The translations under genes were made by a program, and so were the position numbers. Under the pieces are notes generated by a model. The model searched no databases. It was given only the letters and a program-made list of their open reading frames with translations, and was not told the DNA's origin. This document shows positions 11,280 to 21,266 of a DNA stretch of 64,000 bases, one piece after another (the first letter of the stretch is position 1; every line of letters begins with the position of its first letter). The DNA is from Papilionanthe hookeriana x Papilionanthe teres (lineage: Eukaryota > Streptophyta > Magnoliopsida > Asparagales > Orchidaceae). The stretch covers positions 54,796,953 to 54,860,952 of the forward strand of contig CM040434.1 in NCBI GenBank assembly GCA_022702705.1. Direction: 5' to 3'.

Positions 11280-12520
11280 TCACCTTTGGCTTGGGGAAAA
11301 GTTTGGTCAATTTCATGAAAAAGGTTTTAAAATTTTTGGTAATTTAGGGGTGATTTGATGGGATTTGGCATATGGCTTGATTTGGATTTATTTTATCATG
11401 GATTAAGAACTTAGGAGATGGTTTTATCAAATGGATGATGATAGAGGATTGTCATGTGGGCTTTGGGCCTTTTGAAATTATTTTTGATGGGCTTTTAGGA
11501 AGGCTAAGGGGATGGGCCTTTAGGTTTAAGAATGAATTCATGGATGGGAATTTTGTAGAAGTTTGGGCCAAATAATTGTTGGGTTTGGTTTAGGGATATG
11601 TCATGAGTGATTTGAAATGAGTTTGGAGTGATTTGGGTTTGAATGGGGTTGGATTTGGGCCTCTTTGGTAAATGGGCCAATGTAGGTCAAATTGGGCTAA
11701 CATGGGAGAATGTTGGGCTAGGGTTGAAATTGATGTAAAATTAATGTTGGGAAATGTTTATGGGAGTGTTTCAAAGAGATTTTGACTTTGGTTGGGTTTT
11801 GATTTTGGGGTTTGGGCTTATTTGGGTTAGGTTTGGGTTTAGGTCAAAATTGGGCCTTTTAGCTTTGGGTTGAATTTGAGTGGGGTTTGGGTCCAAATTT
11901 TGGACAAATCATGTTAGTGTTTTGTTTGTGGGGATGTTAAGGAAGGTTTATAAAAGTTTTGGGGTTAATTAGAGTTGAATTGGGTTAGTTTGGGCTAAGT
12001 TTGGGTCATGGGTCCAAATTGGGCTTTAAGGTCAAAAGTGAAATTGGATTCAAATGCCAATCAAATTGGACTTGGATTTGGTCTAGATTGGTGTTGGGGA
12101 TGTTGAATTGAAGTTTAGAATTGAATTGGACCAGAATTTGGGTCAATTGGGTAGGTTTGGTTTGACATTGGGTTCATTTTGGGTTAAAATGAGTCAAATT
12201 GAGGATTTTGACAAATTTAGGGTAAATTGACAAAATTGGCCCATGTTGTAGTTGAACAAAATGAAATTAGGAATATTTGGGATTTTTTGGAATTTTCTAG
12301 GAATTTTCTGAATTTTTGGATTTTTTGGCTAAGAGGGGCTTTTTGGGTATTTGGAGGGTATTGGGGGGTATTTTTGGAATTTTTGGTATTTTTGGCTATG
12401 AATGATCAATTTGAGTGATGTGGGAATGTTTGGGATTGGTTTTGGGGAATTTTGGATATTTAGAGATTTTTTGAAAAATTTGGGTAATTTTCAAGTGTTT
12501 TGGGTAGGCTAGCGGGTGTA
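11280..12520. repeat. G/T-skewed TTTGGG-rich segment of the LTR
   Basis: Over about 1.2 kb the plus strand is packed with TTTGGG, TTGGGTT and GGGCC motifs and almost lacks C runs, so the element's sense RNA would be C/A-rich here. There is no fixed period. The other LTR carries the same region at 31,865-33,110. ORFs here (for example 12,227-12,418, rich in F/W/G) reflect composition. Confidence 0.7.
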
Positions 12521-13082
12521 GGGTCCCGGTGGTCAAAAATTGAAAATTTAGAAAATTGAAGATTGGGTAAATGTAAGTGGAATGAAATCATTTTGGTTGA
12601 GCCATGAAGCCATATCAAGCCCAGATGAGCCATGAAGGGACTCATTTGAGGCATTCACTATGTTGTTCCTAACCTCTTAGCCAAGGGCTTTAGGGGTTAA
12701 GGACCATCCATGTGAATTACCTGCATGAGTCAGGAGGTCAAGTTGGGTGTCGGTGTGGTTTTAGGAGGTGTGTGAAAGTGTAGTGTATAGGTGTAGTGTG
12801 TGTAAGTCAGCCCTTCACTAGACCAGGCCACCCAGGGCAGTCCTAAGGCCAAAGAGTCCTATAGGAACTCATCCTTTAAACTTCCACATTTGATTTCAAC
12901 CCTCTAGGTGATTAGGGGTTTACAATCAAGTTTGTGGAGTTTGCAGGGAGTTAAGAAGTGGTTTGAATTTCTAAGTGGAGGGTTCCACTTCTAGTCCTCT
13001 AAGATAGTCAAAGGAAAAGCCTAAGGCTAGATCCTAAGTACTAAATAGAAAAGAGAAGACCTCAACAAAAATAAGGTCAACA

Positions 13083-13096
13083 AATGGACCCCCAAT
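13083..13096 (-). other. polypurine tract of the giant element
   Basis: On the minus strand this reads ATTGGGGGTCCATT immediately before the TGTTGACC start of the 3' LTR. Position and G run fit the primer for plus-strand DNA synthesis, although TCC interrupts the purines. Confidence 0.6.
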
Positions 13097-13100
13097 AGGT

Positions 13101-13124
13101 GTGGTGTGCATCCAAGCACACCAC
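13101..13124. repeat. perfect 9-bp hairpin beside the polypurine tract
   Basis: GTGGTGTGC (13,101-13,109), loop ATCCAA, GCACACCAC (13,116-13,124). In the sense RNA this stem-loop lies a few bases before the polypurine tract. Confidence 0.7.
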
Positions 13125-13439
13125 GTGTATTGGCGTTGACCGAAGCGATCAATAAAATCAACACAAAAGTCCAAGTGACAAACTTGGGACGAAATTAAAG
13201 AATTTCCGCTGGGGAGTGTCAAGTATATCTCTGAGACTGGAGATTCCTGAACTCTCGTTGGGGAAAGGGGAAGGAGGTGAATCCCAAATCACATGATCTG
13301 GGGAATTTCGATTTAGATTTCATTTTGTTTCAGTTTAACTCTTGATGTGTGAGCTCAGATTTTAGTTTGAGTTTCAATTTAAATTGAAGTTTTGTTAAGA
13401 TTAATTTGAAGTGATTTGAACTTGAAATGAAAATTGGAA

Positions 13440-14490
13440 TTTTGTGGTTTTAGATGTAACGTCTTCAACCTCAAAAGAAAATTGAATTGTTTGGATTGAA
13501 TCATTATAATGAGGAGAGATCTCAGAGCAATGTGGTATTGGATGTAAAATCCTTAACCTCAAGAGTTTGATTTTGATGTATTTCATTGCAATAGGGAAAG
13601 AATCCTAAAGCAATGCAGTCTCGGATGTAAAATCCTCGACCCCAAGAATTTGATTTTGATGTATTTCATTGCAGTAGGGAAAGAACCTAAAACAATGCAA
13701 TATCGGATGTAAAATCCTCAACCCCAAAAGTTTGAGTTTGATGTATTTCATTGCGATAGGGAAAGAATCCTAAAGCAATGCAGTCTCGGATGTAAAATCC
13801 TCAACCCCAAAAATTTGATTTTGATGTATTTCATTGCAATAGGGAAAGAACCTAAAGCAATGCAGTATCGAATGTAAAATCCTCAACCCCAAAAGTTTGA
13901 AATTTGATGTATTTCATTGCGATAGGGAAAGAATCCTAAAGCAATGCAGTCTCGGATGTAAAATCCTCAACCCCAAAAATTTGATTTTGATGTATTTCAT
14001 TGCAATAGGGAAAGAACCTAAAGCGATGCGGTCTCGGATGTAAAATCCTCGGCCCCAAAAGTTTGATTTTGATGTATTTCATTGCAATAGGGAAAGAACC
14101 TAAAGCAATGCGATCTCGGATGTAAAATCCTCAACCCCAAAAGTTTGATTTTGATGTATTTCATTGCAATAGGGAAAGAACCTAAAGCAATGCAGTCTCG
14201 GATGTAAAATCTTCAACCCCAAGAATTTAATTTTGATGTATTTCATTGCAATAGGGAAAGAACCTAAAGCAATGCAGTCTCTGATGTAAAATCCTCGACC
14301 CCAAAAGTTTGATTTTGATGTATTTCATTGCAATAGGGAAAGAACCTAAAGCAATGCGAGTCTCGGATGTAAAATCCTCGACCCCAAAAGTTTGATTTTG
14401 ATGTATTTCATTGCAATAGGGAAAGAACCTAAAGCAATGCAGTCTCGGATGTAAAATCCTCAACCCCAAGAATTTGATTTTGAATGGTAA
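13440..14490 (-). repeat. about 83-bp tandem array, 3' region of the giant element
   Basis: About twelve head-to-tail units of 83-84 bp. Each contains TTTCATTGCAATAGGGAAAG, then AAAGCAATGCAGTCTCGGAT and AAAATCCTCAACCCCAA. The first units near 13,440-13,560 are the most diverged. Tandem arrays between pol and the 3' LTR are typical of Tat/Ogre elements. ORFs across it (for example 14,227-14,502) only translate the repeat. Confidence 0.93.
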
Positions 14491-14759
14491 TTGATTTTGC
14501 AAAGATTTGTAATGTTGATTTGAAAAGTGTGGAATTTTGGTGTTTCGAGAATTTCATGAGAGTTGTAAAATATTTTTTTGGAAAGAAACAGATTAGGAGG
14601 GAATATGTAGATGTTACATATCCCACTCAAAAAGAGTTGATCGAAAGTTCTTTGGTTTGGATTGGATACAATTCCTCGCCATCAGATCCGAATCGAAAAC
14701 CTCATGGCTCCGTGTCAGTGGAATCGATCGCTTCCATCCCAGACAAGGGAGAGAGTAGA

Positions 14760-15050
14760 ACAGATTGGATTTCAGATTTGTAAGATTGGGTTTGAATTTG
14801 ATTAACATTTGATTTGAGATCTGGAAGATTGAATTTGAATTTGATTGAGATTTGATTTGAGATCTGGAAGATTGAATTTGAATTTGATTGAGATTTGATT
14901 TGAGATCTGGAAGGTTGAATTTGAATTTGATTGAGATTTGATTTGAGATCTGGAAGGTTGAATTTGAATTTGATTGAGATTTGATTTGAGATCTGGAAGG
15001 TTGAATTTAAAATTTGATTTAAAATTTGTGCTTGTTTTGTTTTTTCCTTT
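14760..15050 (-). repeat. about 43-bp tandem array, 3' region of the giant element
   Basis: Five to six units built on GATTTGATTTGAGATCTGGA and GAATTTGAATTTGATTGAG. The units at 14,822-15,000 are nearly identical to each other. Its translation (15,055-14,702 minus, Asn/Gln/Ser-rich) is a repeat artefact. Confidence 0.9.
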
Positions 15051-15333
15051 AACAATTCAAATTTGCCTTATCGTTTATTTAATGTTCATGTGAATTTGGC
15101 GTTCATCATTTTTTTGGATTTTTTTAAGGAAAGTTTTCTTTTATTCTTTTTGTTTCTTTTCTGTTCTTTGTTCGAAGTTCATTTAACTTTAATGGCGTTT
15201 CCCGGTCAACTTGCACAAAAGAGGTGAAGGACAAAAATGTGACATGGTCACTTTCATTCCAATCATGTTGAAGATACATCATACAACTCGATCTGGAATA
15301 CACCTTATACAATCCATGTAGACTCAAAATGGA

Positions 15334-16389
15334 CTATGTATGATCTTTGTCGATCCATCCAAAAAGGCATCTGTCAGAAATCCATGTCTGAATAGTGAGG
15401 TACATGGTCGATAACATCACCTTCCAAGCCATCCTTGGCAAGGATGCCGTATGGATGTACGTTGGAGGTGTGATATTTTCCATGTAACTCACGGCTCGTA
15501 AGGCTCGAGGCTCTCTAGCTGCGGGTCTAGCTGGAAGTGGTAAGGTGCTTTCCGTCATCCATCCTTCGAAAGTAAGCGAGATCCGCTTCATTGGTACTCC
15601 GGTATGTAATGTTTAGCGACATACTGCTCTGTTGCCCTTTAGTATCATGACGGAACCTACCGGTAATGGTATCTTTATCGGCCCTCGGAACTCACTCGGG
15701 CCTGCTATCCGGAGGTCAGATCCAAACATGATTTTACACTCGTTCAGAAAAGAAACTGTGCAGAATGGTCTGACAAAGTTGTGGTGATCGATGTGTGGGG
15801 GTATGCAGTCACCCTTCTTGTAAATATTAATGATGCAACTGTTGGGTATGCAATCTGCTGGCAGTACCCTCCATGTTATCATTCTCTTTACCATCATTTT
15901 GATGACCAATGACATTGGATCTACCTTGCCATGACGGAGTATCCCTGGTGGGTTTCCCTTCCTGTCTTCTGCAAAGTTGTAGCAGCATCCACATTGTATT
16001 GTAATTCTCCCTTTCCCTGGCATCCATCTCCGGGGTTCCGAGTAAGTGTTTTCTCTTAGGCGGCCTGCTCGACCCATTCTTTTCAAATCCTGGATGCGAT
16101 CCACGATTTGTTGTTGTTCGTATTCGAGAACACGTTTGTATGTAGCTCGAGGCCTTCTAGTATATTGATCCTCCCGCCTCTAATTCTCTCGAAGTATTCA
16201 AAAGTTTGCTTCTCGACATTCCGCATTCTTTCTAGCTCGTATTCGGAATAATCCGCAAATGGCGAGGCACAGAGACGTCTTGTGGGATATATGGCTCAAT
16301 CCCTTCGCGTTCTCCTGCATACCTCGGTTCCTCGGGGATGGTCTCCGTCGGGACATCCTCCGGGGTTGCTTCTTCAACAAGGTTATGCA
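15334..16389 (-). pseudogene. AlkB-type Fe(II)/2OG dioxygenase domain (ALKBH9/ALKBH10-like) carried by the retrotransposon, frameshifted
   Basis: AlkB-family enzymes remove methyl groups from nucleic acids using Fe(II) and 2-oxoglutarate; plant ALKBH9/10 proteins act on m6A in RNA. The ORF 16,104-15,613 shows the family blocks WMPGKGRITIQCGCCYN, GNPPGIL, NSCIINIY (2OG-binding region), then PPHIDHH with the iron ligands His (15,793-15,795) and Asp (15,787-15,789), PFCTVSFL, and IPLPVGSVMIL. The distal iron His follows in a shifted frame (AKH, codon 15,609-15,611), and the 2OG-binding Arg motif KRISLTF comes back in frame at 15,588-15,568. Upstream, frames at about 16,275-16,140 read ELERMRNVEKQ and INILEGLELHTNVF, matching the usual start of the domain. 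At least four indels break the gene. It lies just after integrase, where Tat/Ogre elements may carry an extra ORF. The last about 70 codons, to 15,334, are unrecognised. Confidence 0.88.
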
Positions 16390-16977
16390 TTACGGTGGCT
16401 TTATCGCGGTGGCGTGGTAGCCTTCTTCTTCGATCTTCTTGAGATTTCCCTGGTCTCTTCCGTTATCCTCGGAGGCGGCCTCCTTTCTTCGGAGTTCCTG
16501 GTGAACCGGTATCCTTGAAGTATATGCACTGGTAGTAGCAACTGCCTCGTCGCGCTGGTCCGCTGCTAGTTTAGTTAACATCTTGCGGATACGACGATTT
16601 TTATTTCTTCGCTGAGTTGCTGTGAGAGTAGCTCTTCGTACTTCCTGAATCTCTGTGGGCGCGGCGCTGACAAGCCTGCCCTCTATTGTAGCGACCACAG
16701 ACTTGATTCTCTTGTCCTCCTCAGTGTTTGTTTTCCTTTTCTTGCTGCTGGGTTGGTGGCTTGGGCCACCCACTTTCATTCTTGTCCGGTCGGGCGGTTC
16801 CTCTTGGTCAAATGGGACCCAGTCACTTTCCTCGTATTGTAGGCCTGCTGGTACGAAGTCTGAGTCAATCTCTATTATCGCTCCATCTTTCACCCTCTTT
16901 TCATCGAGTGCAAGGCTTACTCCATTTCTAAAGTTCAGGACCAACCGCCCGTTCGACATTTCCCTGCGAAAAGGCAA
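16390..16977 (-). pseudogene. N-terminal part of the AlkB-bearing 3' ORF (unknown domain with basic motif)
   Basis: Open for 195 codons from an ATG at 16,977; the real start may be the inner MSNGRLVLNF. I do not recognise the first about 70 residues (RLVLNFRNGVSLALDEKRVK, DGAIIEIDSDFVP). A SSKKRKTN stretch and a strongly basic block TATQRRNKNRRIRK follow and could act in nuclear import or RNA binding (inference). The basic block resembles TRTQRRNRSRRIAR in the ORF before gag (24,343-25,650). After 16,390 the coding continues in another frame with an acidic linker (for example VEEATPEDVPTETIPEE) into the AlkB domain, so I infer one original protein of roughly 500 or more residues. Confidence 0.6.
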
Positions 16978-17214
16978 GGAAAAGGATCAGGGGCTGTACT
17001 AAGAACAAGAACAATAAGAAAATGTTTATTGGAGACAAAATTTTCTTTTGTATATATATATATGTTTTTAAATTCAACAGGAATGAAGTGGGAAAAGATC
17101 GGGAAAAAGATTTTGATTTGGAAGAGAGAACAAGGAAAACTTTATTATCATGATTTTATTTATTTTAGTACTTTTTTTATTATTTTTTGGGTTCGGACTC
17201 AGTCATAAGTAATT

Positions 17215-18430
17215 ACTTCGCCCGTTCTTCTAGGGATGAAGAATTCATTCCTTCGAAACATCAGGTAGCGTAATACTTCTTCAAGTATCGTCCGTTGATC
17301 GGAAGCATATGTCATTCTCCTTGGCAATTCACTAGCTGGTAAGAGCCTCCTAAGTAGACTGCCTCAACCACAAACGGCCCTTCTCAAATGGGTTCAAATT
17401 TTCCTCCTATCTTGCGGTGTGCAAGGATAGGTCTCTTGAGAACGAGAACTAAGTCACCAACTTTGAAGGTTCTTGGGCGGACCAGTCTGTCATGGGTTTG
17501 AACCATCTTAGCTTGGTATAGTTCTAAATTCTGCTGCACTGCAAGTCTTTTCCCTTCCAGGCTTTCCAACTCCTCTAGTCATAATTTGACATTCTCTTCT
17601 GTCGTGATTTTGTTTGCAACTGAAATTCCGAGTGAAGGAAAGCTCGGACCTCTAAGGGTAACACTCGCCTCGGACCCATACACTAGAGCGTAAGGTGTAG
17701 CTTCGAGTAGGAGTTCGAAGGTTGTCCGGTAAGCCCATAAGGCTTCTAATAACTTCTCATGCCAATTTCTCTTATTATCTTCCAAAGTTTTCTTTAAAAT
17801 TTGAACGAGAGTTTTATTAAAAGCCTCAGCCAGGCCGATTGCTCTTGGGTAGTAAATTGTTGAATAGCGCCAGTTGATTCCGTGTCTCCCGACAAAATTG
17901 TTGATTTGCGTGCTTCGAATGCCGACCCATTATCCGAGATGATCTGCGCGGCACTCCGAAATGATAGACAACTTGGTTCTTGGAAAACCGTAGCACGTGG
18001 TGTGCTTTCACTTCTCCGAGTGGAACCGCCTCTGCCCACTTGGAAAAGTAATCCGTAGCCGCAAGAATGAAGCGATGTCCTTTTGAAGATGGTGGTTCTA
18101 TTGGACCCACTATATCCGTGCCCCAACATTCAAATGGCCACGACGGAATTGTCGGATGTAGCACATTTGGAGGTTGGTGTAGAACCACTCCGTGCACTTG
18201 GCACTGGTGACAGCTCTTGTCGATTTTCATGCAGTCGGTCATCATCGAGGGCCAGTAGTACCCTAGTCTTTTAATTTTCATTTTCATCTTCGGACCCGAT
18301 CGGTGAGCGCCACGAGTCCCGAATGCACCTCTTTAACAATTTCACGGGCCTCGGACCGGCTTAGGCACCTTAGCCACATTTGATCGAAAGACCTTCCGTA
18401 TAACGTGTTGTTTATTAATGCGTAGGACGA
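17215..18430 (-). pseudogene. integrase of the giant Tat/Ogre-like element
   Basis: Inserts the element's cDNA. Readable parts in order: an HHCC-type zinc finger over two frames (EVHSG... then LGYYWPSM and CHQCQVHG), the catalytic core with WGTDIVGPI (first Asp) and FILAATDYFSKW, the second Asp region around 17,930 (IISDNGSAF in the next frame), WAYRTTFELLLEATPYALVYG, and a C-terminal RTFKVGDLVLVLKR block. The tail near 17,230-17,330 reads YLGGSYQLVNCQGE and LPINGRYLKKYYAT. Frameshifts occur near 18,290, 17,980, 17,830 and 17,575. The AlkB-bearing ORF follows after an AT-rich gap of about 240 bases with a short (TA)n at 17,050. Confidence 0.9.
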
Positions 18431-18654
18431 GTTCTTTTCTTGATCCGATGGGCTAACGACCTATCGTCCGGTAGTTTTCCTGTTTGCGGGTAGACTCATT
18501 AGTGGTCGTCGCCGATCTTCCGTGTTTTCCGTCACCGTCTGCAACTGATTCTTTTTCTTTTTCGATTTGTGTATTGTGTTTATGTCGAGCCGTGATAGGA
18601 CCCGACGTCCGTGAACCGACACTTCCATCGATTCATCTTGCAGCAGGCAAATTC

Positions 18655-19130
18655 TTTTGCGAGGCGAGCTAATGCATCTGCTAAAGCGTTTTCTTTTCTG
18701 GGAATTTTGTAGATCGTCACATTCGGAATCTGTTCCAACAACTGTATGGCATACTGGAAGTATTGCTCGAGTCTTGGCTTTAAAATTCTGTACTTGTCCG
18801 GCGATCTGTTGAATGATTAACTGCGAATCCCCGTAGATGTTGATGTTTGTTATCCCCATTTGAATAGTTAATTCCAGTCCTGTTACGAGAGCTTCGTATT
18901 CTGCTTCGTTGTTTGTACATGGCTCTTTTAAGTGGTAGGAGTATCTTAACATCCCCCGCTCTGGTGTTATAAAGATTAGTCCGATTCCTGCCTTACCGGG
19001 CACTATCACTTGCGATTCTTTGTCTTTATGTGCTGAAGATGCTCCATCGAAATATAATTCCCAATTTCGATCATCAGGGTCTTCTAAGCTCATTATTTGT
19101 TCATCTGGCAAGTCGTCATTGAGAGGAGAT
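18655..19130 (-). pseudogene. second, archaeal-type RNase H domain (aRNH)
   Basis: RNase H removes RNA from RNA:DNA hybrids during reverse transcription. This extra domain follows the normal RNase H. Motifs: ELYFDGASS (first Asp), CTNNEAEYEALVTGL (Glu), INIYGDSQLIIQQIAG (second Asp) and, after a frameshift near 18,790, IPRKENALADALARLA (last Asp). All four acidic positions can therefore be read, though not in one frame. A dual RNase H is an established mark of the plant Tat lineage and supports the classification. Downstream, 18,430-18,655 is a connector to integrase. Confidence 0.87.
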
Positions 19131-19639
19131 TCTGCCGGCAAAGGGTGTGCTGCGAGAAAGTCTGCTAGGACTTGTCCCTTTAATGCACGAAGAGGCACGA
19201 AAGTTATATCGAATTGCAATAATATCATTGACCACCTGGCAAGTCTGCCAGAAAGAGTTGGACGGATCATCAAGTATTGCAATGGATTAAATTTCGAGAT
19301 CAGGTTGACCTTATGAGAAAGCATGTAGTGCCTGAGCTTTTGAGAGGCGAAGATCAGGGCCAAACAGTGCTTTTCAATTGTGGGATACTTTATTTCAGTC
19401 GGAAGTAAACGACGACTTAAATAGTAAAGAGCATTTTCTTTACCCTCATCATTGACTCAGGCTAACGAGGCTCCGAGAGAGTCGTCTAAAGCCACGGTAT
19501 AAAGTATCAACGGTCTACCTGAGACTGGGGCTGCTAAGATACGAGGTGTCATTAAGTATTGCTTAATGTCCTCGAAGGCCCGTTGGCATTTCTCTTCCCA
19601 AATGAATTTGGCGTCCTTTTTAACTAATGCCGAGAAGGG
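19131..19639 (-). pseudogene. RNase H domain of pol (Ty3 type)
   Basis: Follows RT directly. Blocks include PLILYTVALDDSLGASLA, then a TGA at 19,457, then KENALYYLSRRLLPTE, YPTIEKHCLALIFASQKLRH and VLADFLAAHP. The active-site Asp region is aberrant (VALDDSLG rather than the usual DAS), as often seen in the degenerate first RNase H of Tat elements. The stop alone would prevent a full Pol polyprotein. Confidence 0.82.
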
Positions 19640-20493
19640 CTGACACCTACCTGACAAGTTTGATATAAAGCGTCGAAGATATGCCAGGTTCCCTTGAAAA
19701 GATAGTTGTTTTAAGGTTTTGGGAGGTGGCATTTCTAAGATAGCTTTAATCTTTTCCGGGTCGATTTCAATTCCATGATGTCGGACAACGAATCCTAAGA
19801 ATTTCCCATAGGTGACGCCGAAGGCGCATTTTAAGGGATTCATCTTAAGGTTAAATTGTCTTAATCGTTCGAAAACAATCCTTAAATCATACAGGTGGTT
19901 TTCCTTTACTTTGTTTTTGATGACCACATCGTCCACGTAGCATTGGACTTGATTGTGGATGAGATCATCAAAAATTCTTTTCATCGCTCTCTGGTAGGTT
20001 GCTCCTGCGTTCTTCGATCCGAATGGCATCACCGTGTAGCAATATACTCCGATCGGCGTTCGAATGCTGTAAGTTTTTCATCTTCTGGAGCCATTTTTAT
20101 CCGGTTTTATCCCGAAGATCCATCCATGAATGAGAATATTTCATGTGTTGAAGCAATGTCGATCATTAATTCTAGGATCGATAGAGGGAATTCATCTTTT
20201 GGACATGCCTTGTTTAAATCTCTGAAATCCACACAAATTCTGATCTGAACATTCTTCTTCCTGACTGGCACCACATTGGCTAACCAAGTTGGGTATTGTT
20301 CTTCACGGACAAATTTAGCGTCTATTAGCTTTTTAACATCAGCTATGACTTGTTGTTCGATTTCTAGACGCATACTTCGGGACCTCGTCCGACCGGAACG
20401 AGTAGGATCCACTCCTAGCTTATGGACTGCGACCTCTGGAGCTAATCCTGGCATCTCATCGTAGCTCCAAGAAAAACAGTCCTTAAGTTCCAT
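19640..20493 (-). pseudogene. reverse transcriptase of the giant element
   Basis: Copies element RNA into DNA. The ORF 20,493-20,107 holds the fingers (YPTWLANVVPVRKK, RICVDFRDLNKACPKDEFPL) and the first catalytic Asp region FMDGSSG. A TAA in place of the usual Tyr codon follows near 20,106, and a frameshift near 20,060 leads into MMPFGSKNAGATYQRAM and the intact YVDD catalytic motif (QCYVDDVVIKN), then KCAFGV and FLGFVVRHHGIEIDP. One stop and one shift are the only breaks I see in the palm. Sequence style (LNKACPKDEFPLP, KNAGATYQR) is typical of the Tat/Ogre branch. Confidence 0.92.
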
Positions 20494-21266
20494 TAATAAC
20501 TTGATTATTTCTTTGGAGTCTTCTTTATCGAGTAAGGAGCTAACAAAGGTAGGTCTAGGCTCTTCGCTAGTACCTAAGTTAACTTCCGTTAACTCATCTA
20601 TTGTAGATTTGATCTCTTCTTCGAACTCTGTGGAGCGTTTCCAATTTGTAAATCTTCAAGTTCTTCCGTAGTTTCCATGCGGCTTTCATTAGACTCGCAA
20701 GTGACAACCAAGCAAAATTCGGCATCGTCAATCGATCCTACCGTGCCGAATTCGAGACCATGTTTTGAATTGGGTGGACGACCGGAGTTATTCCATAATT
20801 TTTCAAAATGTTGTGATTGACCTTTTGTCCATTGTCGAGGTAAGAAATCACAGTGAATTAAATTTTGAACACAGGGAGAGTACCACTCAAAAGGCAATTC
20901 CATTAATTCGGAAGAAGTGACATCTTCAAATTATACACTGTTTTCAGTTTTGGAGAAAGGAGCACCACGATAGAATTTGATGGGCTTTACACCGCCGCTA
21001 CGTACCTCTTTGACCACCATACCCTCGATCTTATTAGAATGGATCGGGGTCAGGGTCATAGTATATACATAGCTGTTAATCTTCTCGTACATCGATTTAT
21101 ATTCCTCGTTCTTTTCATCTTCAAGAGAAATCCTGAATTGCGGCTTCTTCCGACTTATTATCGCTGCTTCTTGCTTGATCTCTTTTTCTTCTTCAGAATT
21201 GTCTTCCCAATCAACATTGATGGCTGGTTTCCTCTTTCCAACTGTCTTAACGTCTCTGCCATGACC
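20494..21266 (-). other. protease-to-RT connector of the giant element
   Basis: Protein-like but broken sequence rich in Glu/Ser (for example the frame at 20,903-20,598 with FGTVGSIDDAEFCLVVTC). Ogre elements of pea are known to splice an intron between protease and RT. I looked for but could not fix donor and acceptor sites here. Confidence 0.5.

Larger units (their letters stand above)
5543..13082 (-). repeat. 3' LTR of the giant Tat/Ogre-like element (7,540 bp)
   Basis: Long direct repeat of 26,103-33,672, starting TGTCGGCA and ending GGTCAACA (a TG...CA repeat). It contains a (TTTAA)n/(AT)n tract, a GC-rich stretch near 9,890-10,470, and a strongly G/T-skewed region near 11,280-12,520. 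Small ORFs shared by both LTRs (for example 9,567-9,794 and 11,119-11,358) are expected from LTR identity alone and are not called as genes. Confidence 0.93.

Noticed and set aside
11119..11358. 79-codon plus-strand ORF with Met/His-rich repeats, present in both LTRs
   Set aside because: Antisense to the element, with low-complexity ATGGCTC repeats; expected from composition and LTR duplication.
12227..12418. 63-codon ORF rich in Phe/Trp/Gly that looks like a membrane peptide
   Set aside because: Produced by the TTTGGG/TTTTTGG composition of the region; no support beyond an open frame.
13205..13220. Plus-strand CCGCTGGGGA, resembling the core of the PBS
   Set aside because: Wrong strand and wrong place for this element; no LTR end beside it. 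The true PBS is at 26,078-26,096.
13440..14490. Regularly spaced repeats as a CRISPR array
   Set aside because: Head-to-tail tandem repeats without unique spacers, inside a plant retrotransposon.
14227..14502. ORFs across the 83-bp array, and 14,702-15,055 across the 43-bp array
   Set aside because: They translate tandem repeats; unit lengths that are near multiples of three or uniform keep the frame open by chance.
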